From: Spirochaetia bacterium
GTDB taxonomy: Bacteria; Spirochaetota; UBA4802; UBA5550
Direction: 5' to 3'
NCBI GenBank assembly: GCA_009885955.1
Contig: VFJS01000035.1
Coordinates: 1 to 34,720, forward strand
DNA length: 34,720 nt
Part shown: positions 1 to 6,468 of the stretch, piece after piece
How positions within the stretch are numbered: the first letter of the stretch is position 1
Layout: each line of letters opens with the position of its first letter
Position numbers and translations under genes: made by a program
The notes under the pieces: model-generated
What the model saw: only the letters and a program-made list of their open reading frames with translations
Database searches by the model: none
Told to the model about the DNA's origin: nothing

Positions 1-82
1 CCCAGATGGTCTTGTAGTTACTCCATCTTTCAAGACCGGGGATGTAATCCGGCTTTTCCCCGGATTCTGAAAAAATGTACAT
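1..82 (-). CDS. Partial unknown protein, N-terminal fragment running off the window
   Basis: An open minus-strand frame enters from the window edge and starts at an ATG at 82. An in-frame GTG at 106 is an alternative start. The visible peptide starts MYIFSESGEKPDYIPG and continues LERWSNYKTIW. Its composition (charged, with Trp, Pro and Gly) looks protein-like rather than random. No Shine-Dalgarno sequence precedes either start. I do not recognise the family from 27 residues. It lies downstream, on the same strand, of the toxin-antitoxin array, so it may be a further cargo gene of that array; this is inference only. Confidence 0.35.
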   Translation of the reverse strand, partial: MYIFSESGEKPDYIPGLERWSNYKTIW

Positions 83-84
83 AT

Positions 85-101
85 ATGCAATACGATTGCA
101 T
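85..101. promoter_or_regulatory. Perfect 7-bp palindrome just upstream of the edge gene
   Basis: ATGCAAT-ACG-ATTGCAT is a perfect inverted repeat ending three bases before the ATG at 82. This is a suitable place for an operator of the edge gene, or it may be a small RNA hairpin over its translation start. No factor can be named. Confidence 0.3.
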
Positions 102-354
102 AGCACATAAAAATAAAAAATTTACCCCAAAGATAAATAATTTTATTAAATCATAGAAAATAATTACTGTTTTTTTTAACAACCTGGTTTTAGATCGGTA
201 ATTATAAATGGTACAATAGTAAGCTTTTCTGTTAACAATGATACAAAGCTATACACTACGGGCCACAAAATATTTCTGAGGAGCAGTCCAGCAGGTTTTA
301 ATAATTTTTATCCAACGATTTCTGCATATTCTATGTTACAAACAATGAAGGTTA

Positions 355-507
355 ACTCCCCTGCCCTACCCGCCAGGGTTTGGGCATGATGCAATAAGTT
401 TTATTTTTATGGGTGTTGAAAATATTGGATACCGAAAGGCTGGTCTGCGACGAAGAAATTTACCTTTAAAGGGCGGGCGGGCTTTTAGGTTGAAGATGAT
501 TTTAAAA
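355..507. repeat. Island repeat, copy 1 (3' of higA)
   Basis: This copy shares long near-identical stretches with copies at 1255-1325, 1911-2174 and 2993-3249, all in the same orientation. Diagnostic blocks are CTGCCCTACCCGCCAGGG at the left and GGCTGGTCTGCGACGAAG then AAATTTACCTTTAAAGG toward the right, followed by a G-rich GGGCGGGC block. The outer C-rich and G-rich blocks are partly complementary, so the unit could fold back. Similarity to copies 3 and 4 stops near 507, five bases before the higA stop codon. The rest of 83-511 is AT-rich and holds nothing else I can support. Confidence 0.85.
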
Positions 508-511
508 CACG

Positions 512-826
512 TTAGACGAATTTATTTCCCATTATTCCTGAAGATTTTTTTATTAATATTTTGATATTTCTCGGCTCATGCTGAAAAGCATTCCATAAAT
601 CTAATTTTGATTGCATTGTAATCCAGCTTTCAGGTGTTGTATCAGTTGCCTTCGCTATCCGTATGGCCATTTCAGGTGTTAACCGGGCTTTCCCATGGAC
701 AAGTTCAGACAAAGTTTTTCGGGAAACATTTAATTTTTGAGATGCTTCAGTTATTGTTATATTTAAAGGTTTTAATATATCTTCCAATAATACTTCCCCA
801 GGATGTGTTGGTTTTCTTGACTTCAT
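512..826 (-). CDS. higA: HigA-family antitoxin (XRE helix-turn-helix)
   Basis: A 104-residue protein of the HigA/VapI antitoxin type. It opens with the family signature THPGEVLLEDILKPLNIT, followed by a helix-turn-helix around residues 24-60 (ITEASQKLNVSRKTLSELVHG) and the ARLTPEMAIRIAKAT segment typical of plasmid-maintenance antitoxins. By family knowledge it neutralises the HigB ribosome-dependent mRNA interferase and represses its own operon by DNA binding. It starts 14 bases after higB, in the toxin-first order normal for higBA. Length is typical. Island repeat copy 1 begins almost at its stop codon. Identification is firm; activity is inferred. Confidence 0.9.
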   Translation of the reverse strand: MKSRKPTHPGEVLLEDILKPLNITITEASQKLNVSRKTLSELVHGKARLTPEMAIRIAKATDTTPESWITMQSKLDLWNAFQHEPRNIKILIKKSSGIMGNKFV

Positions 827-840
827 ATTTTCCTCTATAT

Positions 841-1119
841 TTAATGATAATCTATATAATCAATTAAAATTGCATCTTCATTTTCAAATAAAAAAGTAAT
901 TCTCCAATTCCCATTAACCCAGACTGACCACGTACCTTCTTTATCACCTTTTAATTTATGTAGTTTATAAGCCGGCAAATTCATATCTAATGGTGACTTA
1001 GAAGCATCCAACCTGTCAAGAATACGGGCAATTTTTGGTGCATGGTCAGGATTTATTCGTTTAACGTTCCCTGTATTAAAAAATAATTGAATGCCTTTAT
1101 GTTTAAATGATTTTATCAT
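841..1119 (-). CDS. higB: HigB/RelE-family toxin, mRNA endoribonuclease
   Basis: A 92-residue protein with the HigB opening MIKSFKHKGIQLFFNTGN, a central KLHKLKGDKEGTWSVWVNG block and the C-terminal WRITFLFENEDAILIDYIDYH typical of RelE-fold HigB toxins. Known members cleave mRNA at the ribosome and are held inactive by HigA. The start at 1119 matches the family N-terminus. No Shine-Dalgarno is visible, and the best promoter places transcription start within a few bases of this ATG, so the message may be leaderless. First gene of the higBA pair. Confidence 0.9.
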   Translation of the reverse strand: MIKSFKHKGIQLFFNTGNVKRINPDHAPKIARILDRLDASKSPLDMNLPAYKLHKLKGDKEGTWSVWVNGNWRITFLFENEDAILIDYIDYH

Positions 1120-1127
1120 TTCTAATG

Positions 1128-1156
1128 AACGTAACGTATGGGGTTACAGGTGTCAA
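1128..1156 (-). promoter_or_regulatory. sigma-70-type promoter for higBA
   Basis: On the minus strand TTGACA (1151-1156) is followed after exactly 17 bases by TACGTT (1128-1133). The expected start of transcription, near 1121, is almost on the higB ATG. The -35 hexamer is perfect and the -10 is moderate. The other two gene pairs of the island have promoters of the same design. Confidence 0.6.
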
Positions 1157-1254
1157 GAAATTAATTTGGAAATATCAAAATATCTGATACCAGATGAATA
1201 ACGGCAACTTTATGGCATCAATTCAGGTTACATCTATTTAGTTCTAATAAATTC

Positions 1255-1325
1255 ATTTTGGATACCGAAAGGCTGGTCTGCGACGAAGAAATTTACCTTT
1301 AAAGGGGTGGGCGGGCTTTAAGGTT
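1255..1325. repeat. Island repeat, copy 2 (short, overlaps the DUF2442 stop)
   Basis: About 70 bases match the right half of copies 1, 3 and 4 (GGCTGGTCTGCGACGAAG ... AAAGGGGTGGGCGGGC). The left C-rich part is missing, so this copy is truncated. Its right end runs through the stop codon of the DUF2442 gene (1318-1320) and probably supplies its last residue or two. Confidence 0.8.
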
Positions 1326-1569
1326 CAATTCTGCCATTTATCCATAATTCAGATTCACTAAGGTCAACATAGTCATTCCATATAATGCCATAACCGGTCC
1401 CATCCACATGAACATTCTTAAAAAAAACGTCATCTTGAAGTGGATAAAAAGATGGTTCATTCAGAAGAGGAATACAGTCATACACTTTGATATCTCCTGT
1501 AATGAATGTTACAAGAAGCTGTTTTTTTGAAAGCGGCTTCACTGATTTAACTTTTGGATATACAGTCAT
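1318..1569 (-). CDS. DUF2442 family protein
   Basis: An 83-residue protein with the DUF2442 pattern: an N-terminal KVKSVKPLSKKQLLVTF strand block, GDIKVYDCIPLL, then DGTGYGIIWNDYVDLSESELW near the C-terminus. DUF2442 proteins are small, often encoded beside DUF4160 proteins, and are suspected antitoxin or DNA-binding partners; function is not established to my knowledge. It starts 7 bases after the DUF4160 gene, so the two form one operon. The stop codon lies inside repeat copy 2, suggesting that the repeat junction trimmed or reset the C-terminus. Confidence 0.75.
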   Translation of the reverse strand: MTVYPKVKSVKPLSKKQLLVTFITGDIKVYDCIPLLNEPSFYPLQDDVFFKNVHVDGTGYGIIWNDYVDLSESELWINGRIEP

Positions 1570-1576
1570 AATTATA

Positions 1577-1825
1577 TTACTCCAATCCTGGAAGTTGTTT
1601 AAACTGTTGAGTTTTCCACATTTCCAATAATTCCGCCTGGTATTTTTGCATCCATTCGCGTACCATTCGATCTGCTCTTACCGGCAAATCGCCTTCAATT
1701 ATTTCACAGCTTTCAATGTCATATACTGCATTATACTCTCCATATATAGCATGAAAATGGGAAATCCCATGTTCCTTGAAATACATTTTGATTATAATAC
1801 CATAAAATCTTGCTATTACTGGCAT
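1577..1825 (-). CDS. DUF4160 family protein
   Basis: An 82-residue protein starting MPVIARFYGIIIKMYF, followed by HGISHFHAIYGEYNAVYDIE, the signature of DUF4160. I chose the ATG at 1825 because GGAGGAG sits directly upstream at good spacing and because family members usually start with this MPxIxRFYG block; a GTG at 1837 would overlap that ribosome binding site. The C-terminus (REWMQKYQAELLEMW) is a helix typical of the family. Partner of the DUF2442 gene downstream. The pair is a predicted toxin-antitoxin-like module, inferred from gene size, pairing and neighbours. Confidence 0.75.
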   Translation of the reverse strand: MPVIARFYGIIIKMYFKEHGISHFHAIYGEYNAVYDIESCEIIEGDLPVRADRMVREWMQKYQAELLEMWKTQQFKQLPGLE

Positions 1826-1862
1826 GATCTCCTCCACTTATTCATGCATAATATCTGAATTA

Positions 1863-1891
1863 TTTATGTTCATTTTATGATAAGGAGTCAA
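1863..1891 (-). promoter_or_regulatory. sigma-70-type promoter for the DUF4160-DUF2442 pair
   Basis: Minus-strand TTGACT (1886-1891), 17-base spacer, CATAAA (1863-1868). Predicted transcription start near 1856, about 30 bases before the ATG at 1825. Repeat copy 3 begins 20 bases upstream of the -35 box. Confidence 0.5.
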
Positions 1892-1910
1892 GTTATTTTT
1901 CAGATTTTTC

Positions 1911-2174
1911 ACTCCCCTGCCCTACCCGCCAGGGTTGGGACATGATGCTAAATGTTTTATCTTTTATGGCTGTTGTAAATTTTGGAGACCGAAAAGGCTG
2001 GTCTGCGACGAAGAAATTTACCTTTAAAGGGGTGGGCGGGCTTTCAGGTTGAAGATGATTTTAAGAGACATACTGTGCATGACACAACCTGGGGTAGATA
2101 AGGAAAAATGAACATGTCACTATAAAAAAGATGGCGGTCGCGGTTTTTTAGGATGGCTGTTGGCAGCGTTTTTC
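1911..2174. repeat. Island repeat, copy 3 (long form, 3' of hepT)
   Basis: Long form of the repeat, about 260 bases. It matches copy 4 along nearly its full length, including the right-hand extension CCTGGGGTAGATA ... GATGGC ... GGCTGTTGGCAGCGTTTTT that copies 1 and 2 lack. It lies between the hepT stop (2237) and the promoter of the DUF4160 pair. A few single-base gaps relative to copy 4 suggest independent decay. Confidence 0.85.
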
Positions 2175-2236
2175 TGATTGATTATATCAATTTTGCAATA
2201 TCCTACGTTCAACTGTCACGTATTCCGGAGAAAACC

Positions 2237-2608
2237 TTATTCATGAAACTGACTCATTTTTTGTAAGGCTTTTTTAAGTTCCGGAATATGTTTTTTACAA
2301 ACCGAATATACAATCTCTGAGTTTATATCAAAATAATGATGACTTATTATATCCCGGATCCCTTTCACGCCTTTCCAATCAATTTCAGGATATTTTACAA
2401 ATAATGTTCCATCAGTTATTTTATCAAGATGTTTACAGCTTTCTCCAATAGCAATAAGCATCATGCAAATTGCATCAAGCCTGTCTATTCCTTCATTACT
2501 TGAAGCAAAATCATTGGGATTTCCAATGCCATTGAAACGACGTTCAATACGTTCAATACCTTCAAGCATCTGATTGACAATTTCTCTTACAAGAGAAATA
2601 TCATACAT
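2237..2608 (-). CDS. hepT: HepT-like ribonuclease toxin (DUF86)
   Basis: A 123-residue all-helical HEPN-domain protein. The catalytic motif R-x4-H-x-Y is intact: R85, H90 and Y92 in RDIISHHYF. The upstream IGESCKHLD block is also typical. HepT proteins are RNases that cleave or trim RNA, and are inactivated when their partner MntA adds AMP groups to the motif tyrosine. The start overlaps the mntA stop by 8 bases, giving translational coupling. Length is normal. Confidence 0.88.
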   Translation of the reverse strand: MYDISLVREIVNQMLEGIERIERRFNGIGNPNDFASSNEGIDRLDAICMMLIAIGESCKHLDKITDGTLFVKYPEIDWKGVKGIRDIISHHYFDINSEIVYSVCKKHIPELKKALQKMSQFHE

Positions 2609-2906
2609 ACACGGCCTCTGCCAGAATGCGTTTTTTCAGGTATCCATTCATATTTTCACTGAAATGAATCAGATCAACATGGCGATTGAAGTCATTTTCA
2701 AGGATTTCCTTGATATGTACCATAAAATAAAGGTCAGGTTCACGCATTTCTATTACCACATCAATATCGCTGTCATCCCGGATTTCATTCCTCGCAAAAG
2801 AACCGAACAGACCAATACGGGTGATGCCGTATTTTTTTTCAAAATCTGGTTTTAAAAGACTCAATTCATTAAGAACTGTTTCTCTGTTTATTACTTGATA
2901 TTGCAT
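2601..2906 (-). CDS. mntA: MntA-like minimal nucleotidyltransferase antitoxin
   Basis: A 101-residue minimal nucleotidyltransferase. The signature G-S-x10-D-x-D is complete (G35, S36, D47, D49 within GLFGSFARNEIRDDSDIDV), so metal binding and AMP transfer should be possible. A third acidic position follows in the HVDLI strand. By family knowledge it AMPylates HepT to silence it. GGAGAA upstream of the ATG at 2906 supports the start. First gene of the mntA-hepT operon, with its own promoter. Confidence 0.9.
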   Translation of the reverse strand: MQYQVINRETVLNELSLLKPDFEKKYGITRIGLFGSFARNEIRDDSDIDVVIEMREPDLYFMVHIKEILENDFNRHVDLIHFSENMNGYLKKRILAEAVYV

Positions 2907-2933
2907 ATGGATGTTCTCCAGTTAATCGATTTA

Positions 2934-2962
2934 TTAGTACAAATGTTATTTTTTGAAGTCAA
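2934..2962 (-). promoter_or_regulatory. sigma-70-type promoter for mntA-hepT
   Basis: Minus-strand TTGACT (2957-2962), 17-base spacer, TACTAA (2934-2939). Predicted transcription start near 2927, about 20 bases before the mntA ATG. Same architecture and -35 core as the other two island promoters. Confidence 0.6.
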
Positions 2963-2992
2963 GATATTTTTTTTAATTGAATTACTCTAAAT

Positions 2993-3249
2993 TGCCCTAC
3001 CCGCCAGGGTTTGGGCATAATACAATATGTTTTATTTTTATGGGGGTTGAATATTTTGGAGGCTGAAAGGCTGGTCTGCGACGAAGAAATTTACCTTTAA
3101 AGGGGTGGGCAGGCTATTAGGTTGAAGATGATTTTAAGACACAAACAGTATATGACACTACCTGGGGTAGATAAAAAAAATGAACATGCACTATAAGAGA
3201 AGATGGCCGTAGCGGTTTTTTTGGAATGGCTGTTGGCAGCGTTTTTTGG
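2993..3249. repeat. Island repeat, copy 4 (long form, outer end of the array)
   Basis: Long-form copy, collinear with copy 3 (CCCTACCCGCCAGGG, GGCTGGTCTGCGACGAAG, CCTGGGGTAGATA, GGCTGTTGGCAGCG). No toxin-antitoxin gene lies on its far side. A minus-strand frame over 3117-3404 runs through the repeat and is not a credible gene. The copy marks the right boundary of the island. Confidence 0.85.
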
Positions 3250-3444
3250 ACTGCAGGGAATATATGGGATAAGATAATTCCGGATTTATTTTGATTCATG
3301 GCAACAGGCCAAAAGCCAGACCAAGCCCCTCCCCTTTTTGAGCACCCCCCAGCTTTAATCACAATACTGATTCCAAACATACACCATTTTGGATTATGTC
3401 TCATTAAATCTCACCATTTTTCCTTGTTACCATTATGTTAAATT

Positions 3445-3465
3445 ACCGGACTGCCGGTTTTTTTT
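3445..3465 (+). terminator. Terminator-like hairpin with T tract, no upstream plus-strand gene
   Basis: ACCGG-ACTG-CCGGT followed by a run of eight T reads as a short intrinsic terminator on the plus strand. No plus-strand gene lies upstream in the window, so it may be a leftover of a gene lost next to repeat copy 4. The stem is only 5 bp. Otherwise 3250-3493 holds nothing I can support. Confidence 0.35.
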
Positions 3466-3493
3466 ATTGTTAAAATTATCACGATAATACATC

Positions 3494-4195
3494 ATGATGA
3501 TTATGAAAGCTCATTATATTCAGCACGTCCCTTTTGAAGGGCCTGCCAATCTGAAACCATGGCTGCATGGGAAGAACATTCCTCTTTCAACGACACGTAT
3601 GTACAAAAATGACCCCCTGCCTGCGCTTGATGACATAGATTTTCTTATCATCATGGGCGGGCCCATGAGCGTGGGCGATGAAAAAATTTACCCCTGGCTT
3701 GCTGAAGAGATGCGATACATTGAAACAGCCATAGGGAAAAAAAAACATGTGCTCGGCATATGCCTGGGTGCACAGCTCATAGCCCATGTCCTTGGTGCAG
3801 GGATCAGGAAAAACAGGTACAGAGAAATCGGCTGGTTCCCGGTACACATTGACGGGGATCAGGGAGAAGCAGGCCTGTTCAGAAATATCCCGGAGATTAT
3901 AACGCCATTCCACTGGCATGGCGACACCTTCGATATACCCGCAGGTGCTGTAAAATGCGCCGGGAGCAGGGGGTGCGGCAACCAGGCATTTGTATATAAC
4001 GGCAGGATAGCTGCGCTTCAATTCCATCTTGAGGCTGATACTCCAGGAATTAAAAGCCTCATAAACAACTGCCCCGATGACATAACTGACGGAAAATATA
4101 TCCAGCCCCCAAGTGAATTGCTCCTCAATGCAGAGGAAAAGGTAAGAGAAATAAGTAAGGTAATGGATACTTTCCTGGGGAACCTCCTTCTTTAA
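3494..4195 (+). CDS. Class I glutamine amidotransferase (GMP synthase-like GATase domain)
   Basis: A 233-residue stand-alone class I GATase. The nucleophile is C90 in LGICLGAQLIAHVLG and the catalytic His-Glu pair is H178/E180 in LQFHLEAD, so the triad is complete. FLIIMGGPMSV is the family's N-terminal strand-turn. This family hydrolyses glutamine to hand ammonia to a synthase, but many stand-alone members act as gamma-glutamyl peptide hydrolases or are unassigned. No synthetase partner is adjacent, so the substrate cannot be named. Three Met codons cluster at the start (3494, 3497, 3503) and none has a clear ribosome binding site. Confidence 0.85.
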   Translation: MMIMKAHYIQHVPFEGPANLKPWLHGKNIPLSTTRMYKNDPLPALDDIDFLIIMGGPMSVGDEKIYPWLAEEMRYIETAIGKKKHVLGICLGAQLIAHVLGAGIRKNRYREIGWFPVHIDGDQGEAGLFRNIPEIITPFHWHGDTFDIPAGAVKCAGSRGCGNQAFVYNGRIAALQFHLEADTPGIKSLINNCPDDITDGKYIQPPSELLLNAEEKVREISKVMDTFLGNLLL

Positions 4196-4374
4196 TTGTT
4201 TCTGTAATTTAAAATAGATCTCAGTAATAATAAATCCCTGTTTTGAAAAAAAAATTGCTTGCAAATTTGAGTATCAATAATTTATTTGTCACAACATGGA
4301 CGTCTGAAAATTTTCTTTTTCCTGACCCCCCATGATAATGAAAAATATTTTCTTGGACATAATCAGGGGTATTG

Positions 4375-4575
4375 ATGAAGTTAGATAATTGTGAAAAATG
4401 CGAATATCACATTGACTATACATTAAATGAAGTTATTTGCAAATTCTGGGATGAAGTGACTCACAGGATTACTGTTAAAAGGGCAAAGGAGATATTTGTA
4501 AAGGACTGCCCCAAGGAAAAATCAGCAAGGCAGAGCGTGCTACAGACGTTAAAGAAAAACGATGAAGAGGTTTAA
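4375..4575 (+). CDS. Small cysteine-containing protein of unknown function
   Basis: A 66-residue protein with four cysteines: CEKC near the N-terminus, then single Cys in VICKFWDE and KDCPKE. The spacing suggests a small metal-binding or structural fold, but I do not recognise the family. AGGGG upstream favours the ATG at 4375 over the TTG one codon earlier. Its TAA stop at 4573-4575 abuts the TAG of the convergent ResB-like gene, with no space for a terminator between them. The upstream gap 4196-4374 shows no feature. Confidence 0.6.
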   Translation: MKLDNCEKCEYHIDYTLNEVICKFWDEVTHRITVKRAKEIFVKDCPKEKSARQSVLQTLKKNDEEV

Positions 4576-5628
4576 CTAATATGGCCCCTTTTCAGGGCTG
4601 ATAGGCCTGTTATTCAGCCTGAACATGAAATATATGCCAAAAAAAGAGAGACCCACTGATATCATTATCAGGAAAATTGACGGATTGTAGACTGCCATTC
4701 CGGAGAAAATAAATGCCTCCTCCATCTTCTGGATTGAATAGCTTATACCTGAATAATTGAGAGTCTTGTGCTGTACAGGTCCGGCTCCAGTCAGGATGTA
4801 CCTCTCTTCCATTTCCCCGCTGCCATCGCCCTTCTGAAGAATAAAATATGCCACTGCAATTCTTTTATCTGTTTCAAAAATCCCCTGGAAATTCAGAGTT
4901 CCCCCATTTATTTTTACAGGCCTGTTCAGAGGCAGTTTATAAACATTGTATTTTTGATCCAATAAAATTATGGCGACGACATGGTTTCTGCCGTCCTGTA
5001 TTATTACCTCGCGCATGGCTGAATTGAACAGGGCCGGCGAATTATATGATATAATTCTTTCCTCCCTGGAACCGTTGCTTAACATGAATGATGACCTGAC
5101 GACAAGGTCCATCCTGGATCCATCGGGCCAGGTAATTTCCTCAAAAGTATTCACCCTCATCCTCCCGAGGCCGGGAATTTCCACCCACTCATCAAAACCA
5201 TTGCCTCCCAGCACAGCCTGAACTCTCATGGTCCTGCCGTAAAATCCGTCAATGAGATGAGCGCCCAGGGCAATTATTATCGCGGCATGGACAAGGACTG
5301 CCGCAAGTTTCCGGTTTCTGGTGTAATACCTGGATGATGAATCATATTCGCTCCCCTTCTCCCCTGTGATAAGGGAAATTACGGTCTCCAGTGTGGAGAA
5401 AAACAAACTTCCTCCAAGAAGAAAAAGGATGACAATGAGTATATAAAACCAGGTATGAACCGGTTTCACCGGAGTAAAAAAAAATTCCATGGAAAAATTA
5501 AAAAAGGCAGGGTATATCTCCGGATTAAAATTCATCACCAGACTTCCGGCAGCCAGATTCGCCACGGCACCCATTGTAATAATAAAACCAGCCTTCCTGT
5601 TGCCAAGTAAACGGATTATTTTTATCAT
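4576..5628 (-). CDS. ResB-like cytochrome c biogenesis membrane protein
   Basis: A 350-residue membrane protein with the ResB layout: hydrophobic segments near residues 13-33, 60-78 and 108-126, a long extracytoplasmic beta-rich stretch from about 130 to 315, and a final membrane helix (IFLIMISVGLSFFGIYFMF). GNRKAGFIITMGAVANLAAGSLV at the start resembles the ResB N-terminus. It immediately follows and overlaps by one base a CcsA/ResC-like gene; ResB and ResC/CcsA together form the System II haem ligation complex. The sequence is diverged, so the ResB call rests partly on the neighbour. Confidence 0.7.
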   Translation of the reverse strand: MIKIIRLLGNRKAGFIITMGAVANLAAGSLVMNFNPEIYPAFFNFSMEFFFTPVKPVHTWFYILIVILFLLGGSLFFSTLETVISLITGEKGSEYDSSSRYYTRNRKLAAVLVHAAIIIALGAHLIDGFYGRTMRVQAVLGGNGFDEWVEIPGLGRMRVNTFEEITWPDGSRMDLVVRSSFMLSNGSREERIISYNSPALFNSAMREVIIQDGRNHVVAIILLDQKYNVYKLPLNRPVKINGGTLNFQGIFETDKRIAVAYFILQKGDGSGEMEERYILTGAGPVQHKTLNYSGISYSIQKMEEAFIFSGMAVYNPSIFLIMISVGLSFFGIYFMFRLNNRPISPEKGPY

Positions 5629-6398
5629 CAGAACCTGTGTATCGACTGCGAGAAAAAACCGGTACCGATGAATGTAATCAAAATCATTATGATTCCAAGG
5701 ACATACAGCGGATGTTTAACGTGTCGAAATGATGCTAATGTATCAATGTGAAGCATATTCCCGTAGAATATCCATAATATTACAGACCAGATGAGTTTGG
5801 GGTCCCAGAGAAAATATGCGCCCCAGGCAAAGTAACCCCAGATACCTCCGAAGATCATGGATAGGGAAAAAAGGATAAAACCGATCCTTGCCATGGAAGT
5901 TATGAGCATGGTATCCCCTGCACCTGTTACCATGATCCTTGCCCCCCTCACGCCTGCTGCAATCCAGAGCGCATAGGCGCCGAATGATAGGGGGACATGG
6001 AGCGGAAACCAGATAGTCTTAAGATACGGTGATGGGTACCTGATAGAATGTGAAAAAAGAAAAACCGCGGCCCCGGAGAGCATGCCCAGGAAGATGATTG
6101 AAACCGACTCCCCGGCGGAGAATTCCCTCCTGTATATCAATGAAATAATAAGGAGAATGAAATAGAGGGTGGTGAAGGATTCAACCTTGTCGGTAAAGGG
6201 AAAATAGCTCTTCAGATATGCCCTGATAAAAAAAAATGGAACCAGCAGCACCAGGGACAGCATTACCGGATAGAGGTGAAAATTTTTACCGCTCTTATGA
6301 ATCAACTTGTGCAATCCAACGATCACACCTGCATTGGCCGAAATTATTGACAGGGTCAGGAGTATTTTTAATATGGAAGACAGTTCCATTTTATTCAT
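5628..6398 (-). CDS. ccsA: CcsA/ResC-like haem-handling protein, cytochrome c biogenesis
   Basis: A 256-residue polytopic protein with about eight predicted membrane helices. The tryptophan-rich haem-handling motif is present as GGIWGYFAWGAYFLWDPK (around residues 190-210). Conserved His residues occur in FPLHVPLSFGAYA and in the MLHIDTLASFRHVKHP loop, as expected for haem ligands. Family members present haem to apocytochrome c outside the membrane, with ResB. The usual Glu after WDPK is Leu here. The start at 6398 has GAGAG upstream, which comes from a dispersed repeat; ATG 6389 is an alternative. Confidence 0.85.
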   Translation of the reverse strand: MNKMELSSILKILLTLSIISANAGVIVGLHKLIHKSGKNFHLYPVMLSLVLLVPFFFIRAYLKSYFPFTDKVESFTTLYFILLIISLIYRREFSAGESVSIIFLGMLSGAAVFLFSHSIRYPSPYLKTIWFPLHVPLSFGAYALWIAAGVRGARIMVTGAGDTMLITSMARIGFILFSLSMIFGGIWGYFAWGAYFLWDPKLIWSVILWIFYGNMLHIDTLASFRHVKHPLYVLGIIMILITFIGTGFFSQSIHRF

Positions 6399-6402
6399 TA
6401 AA

Positions 6403-6430
6403 CTCTCTGTGTCTCAGTGCCTCTGTGGCA
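6403..6430. repeat. Single arm of a CTCTGTGTCTC-type dispersed repeat
   Basis: CTCTCTGTGTCTCAGTGC followed by CTCTGTGGCA resembles both arms of the inverted pair at 32420-32568. It sits directly before ccsA, and its minus-strand GAGAG may serve as that gene's ribosome binding site. Confidence 0.55.
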
Positions 6431-6468
6431 AAATTTTCTTTTTTAACAGACAAGGAAGGCATGTTAAA

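Noticed and set aside
355-3249. Canonical integron attC sites in the island repeats
   Set aside because: The repeat edges do not carry the paired RYYYAAC/GTTRRRY cores. GTTAGAC near the higA end is part of that gene and not shared by the other copies.
3117-3404. 95-residue minus-strand frame
   Set aside because: Its C-terminal part is translated repeat copy 4, it has no ribosome binding site, and its composition is not protein-like.
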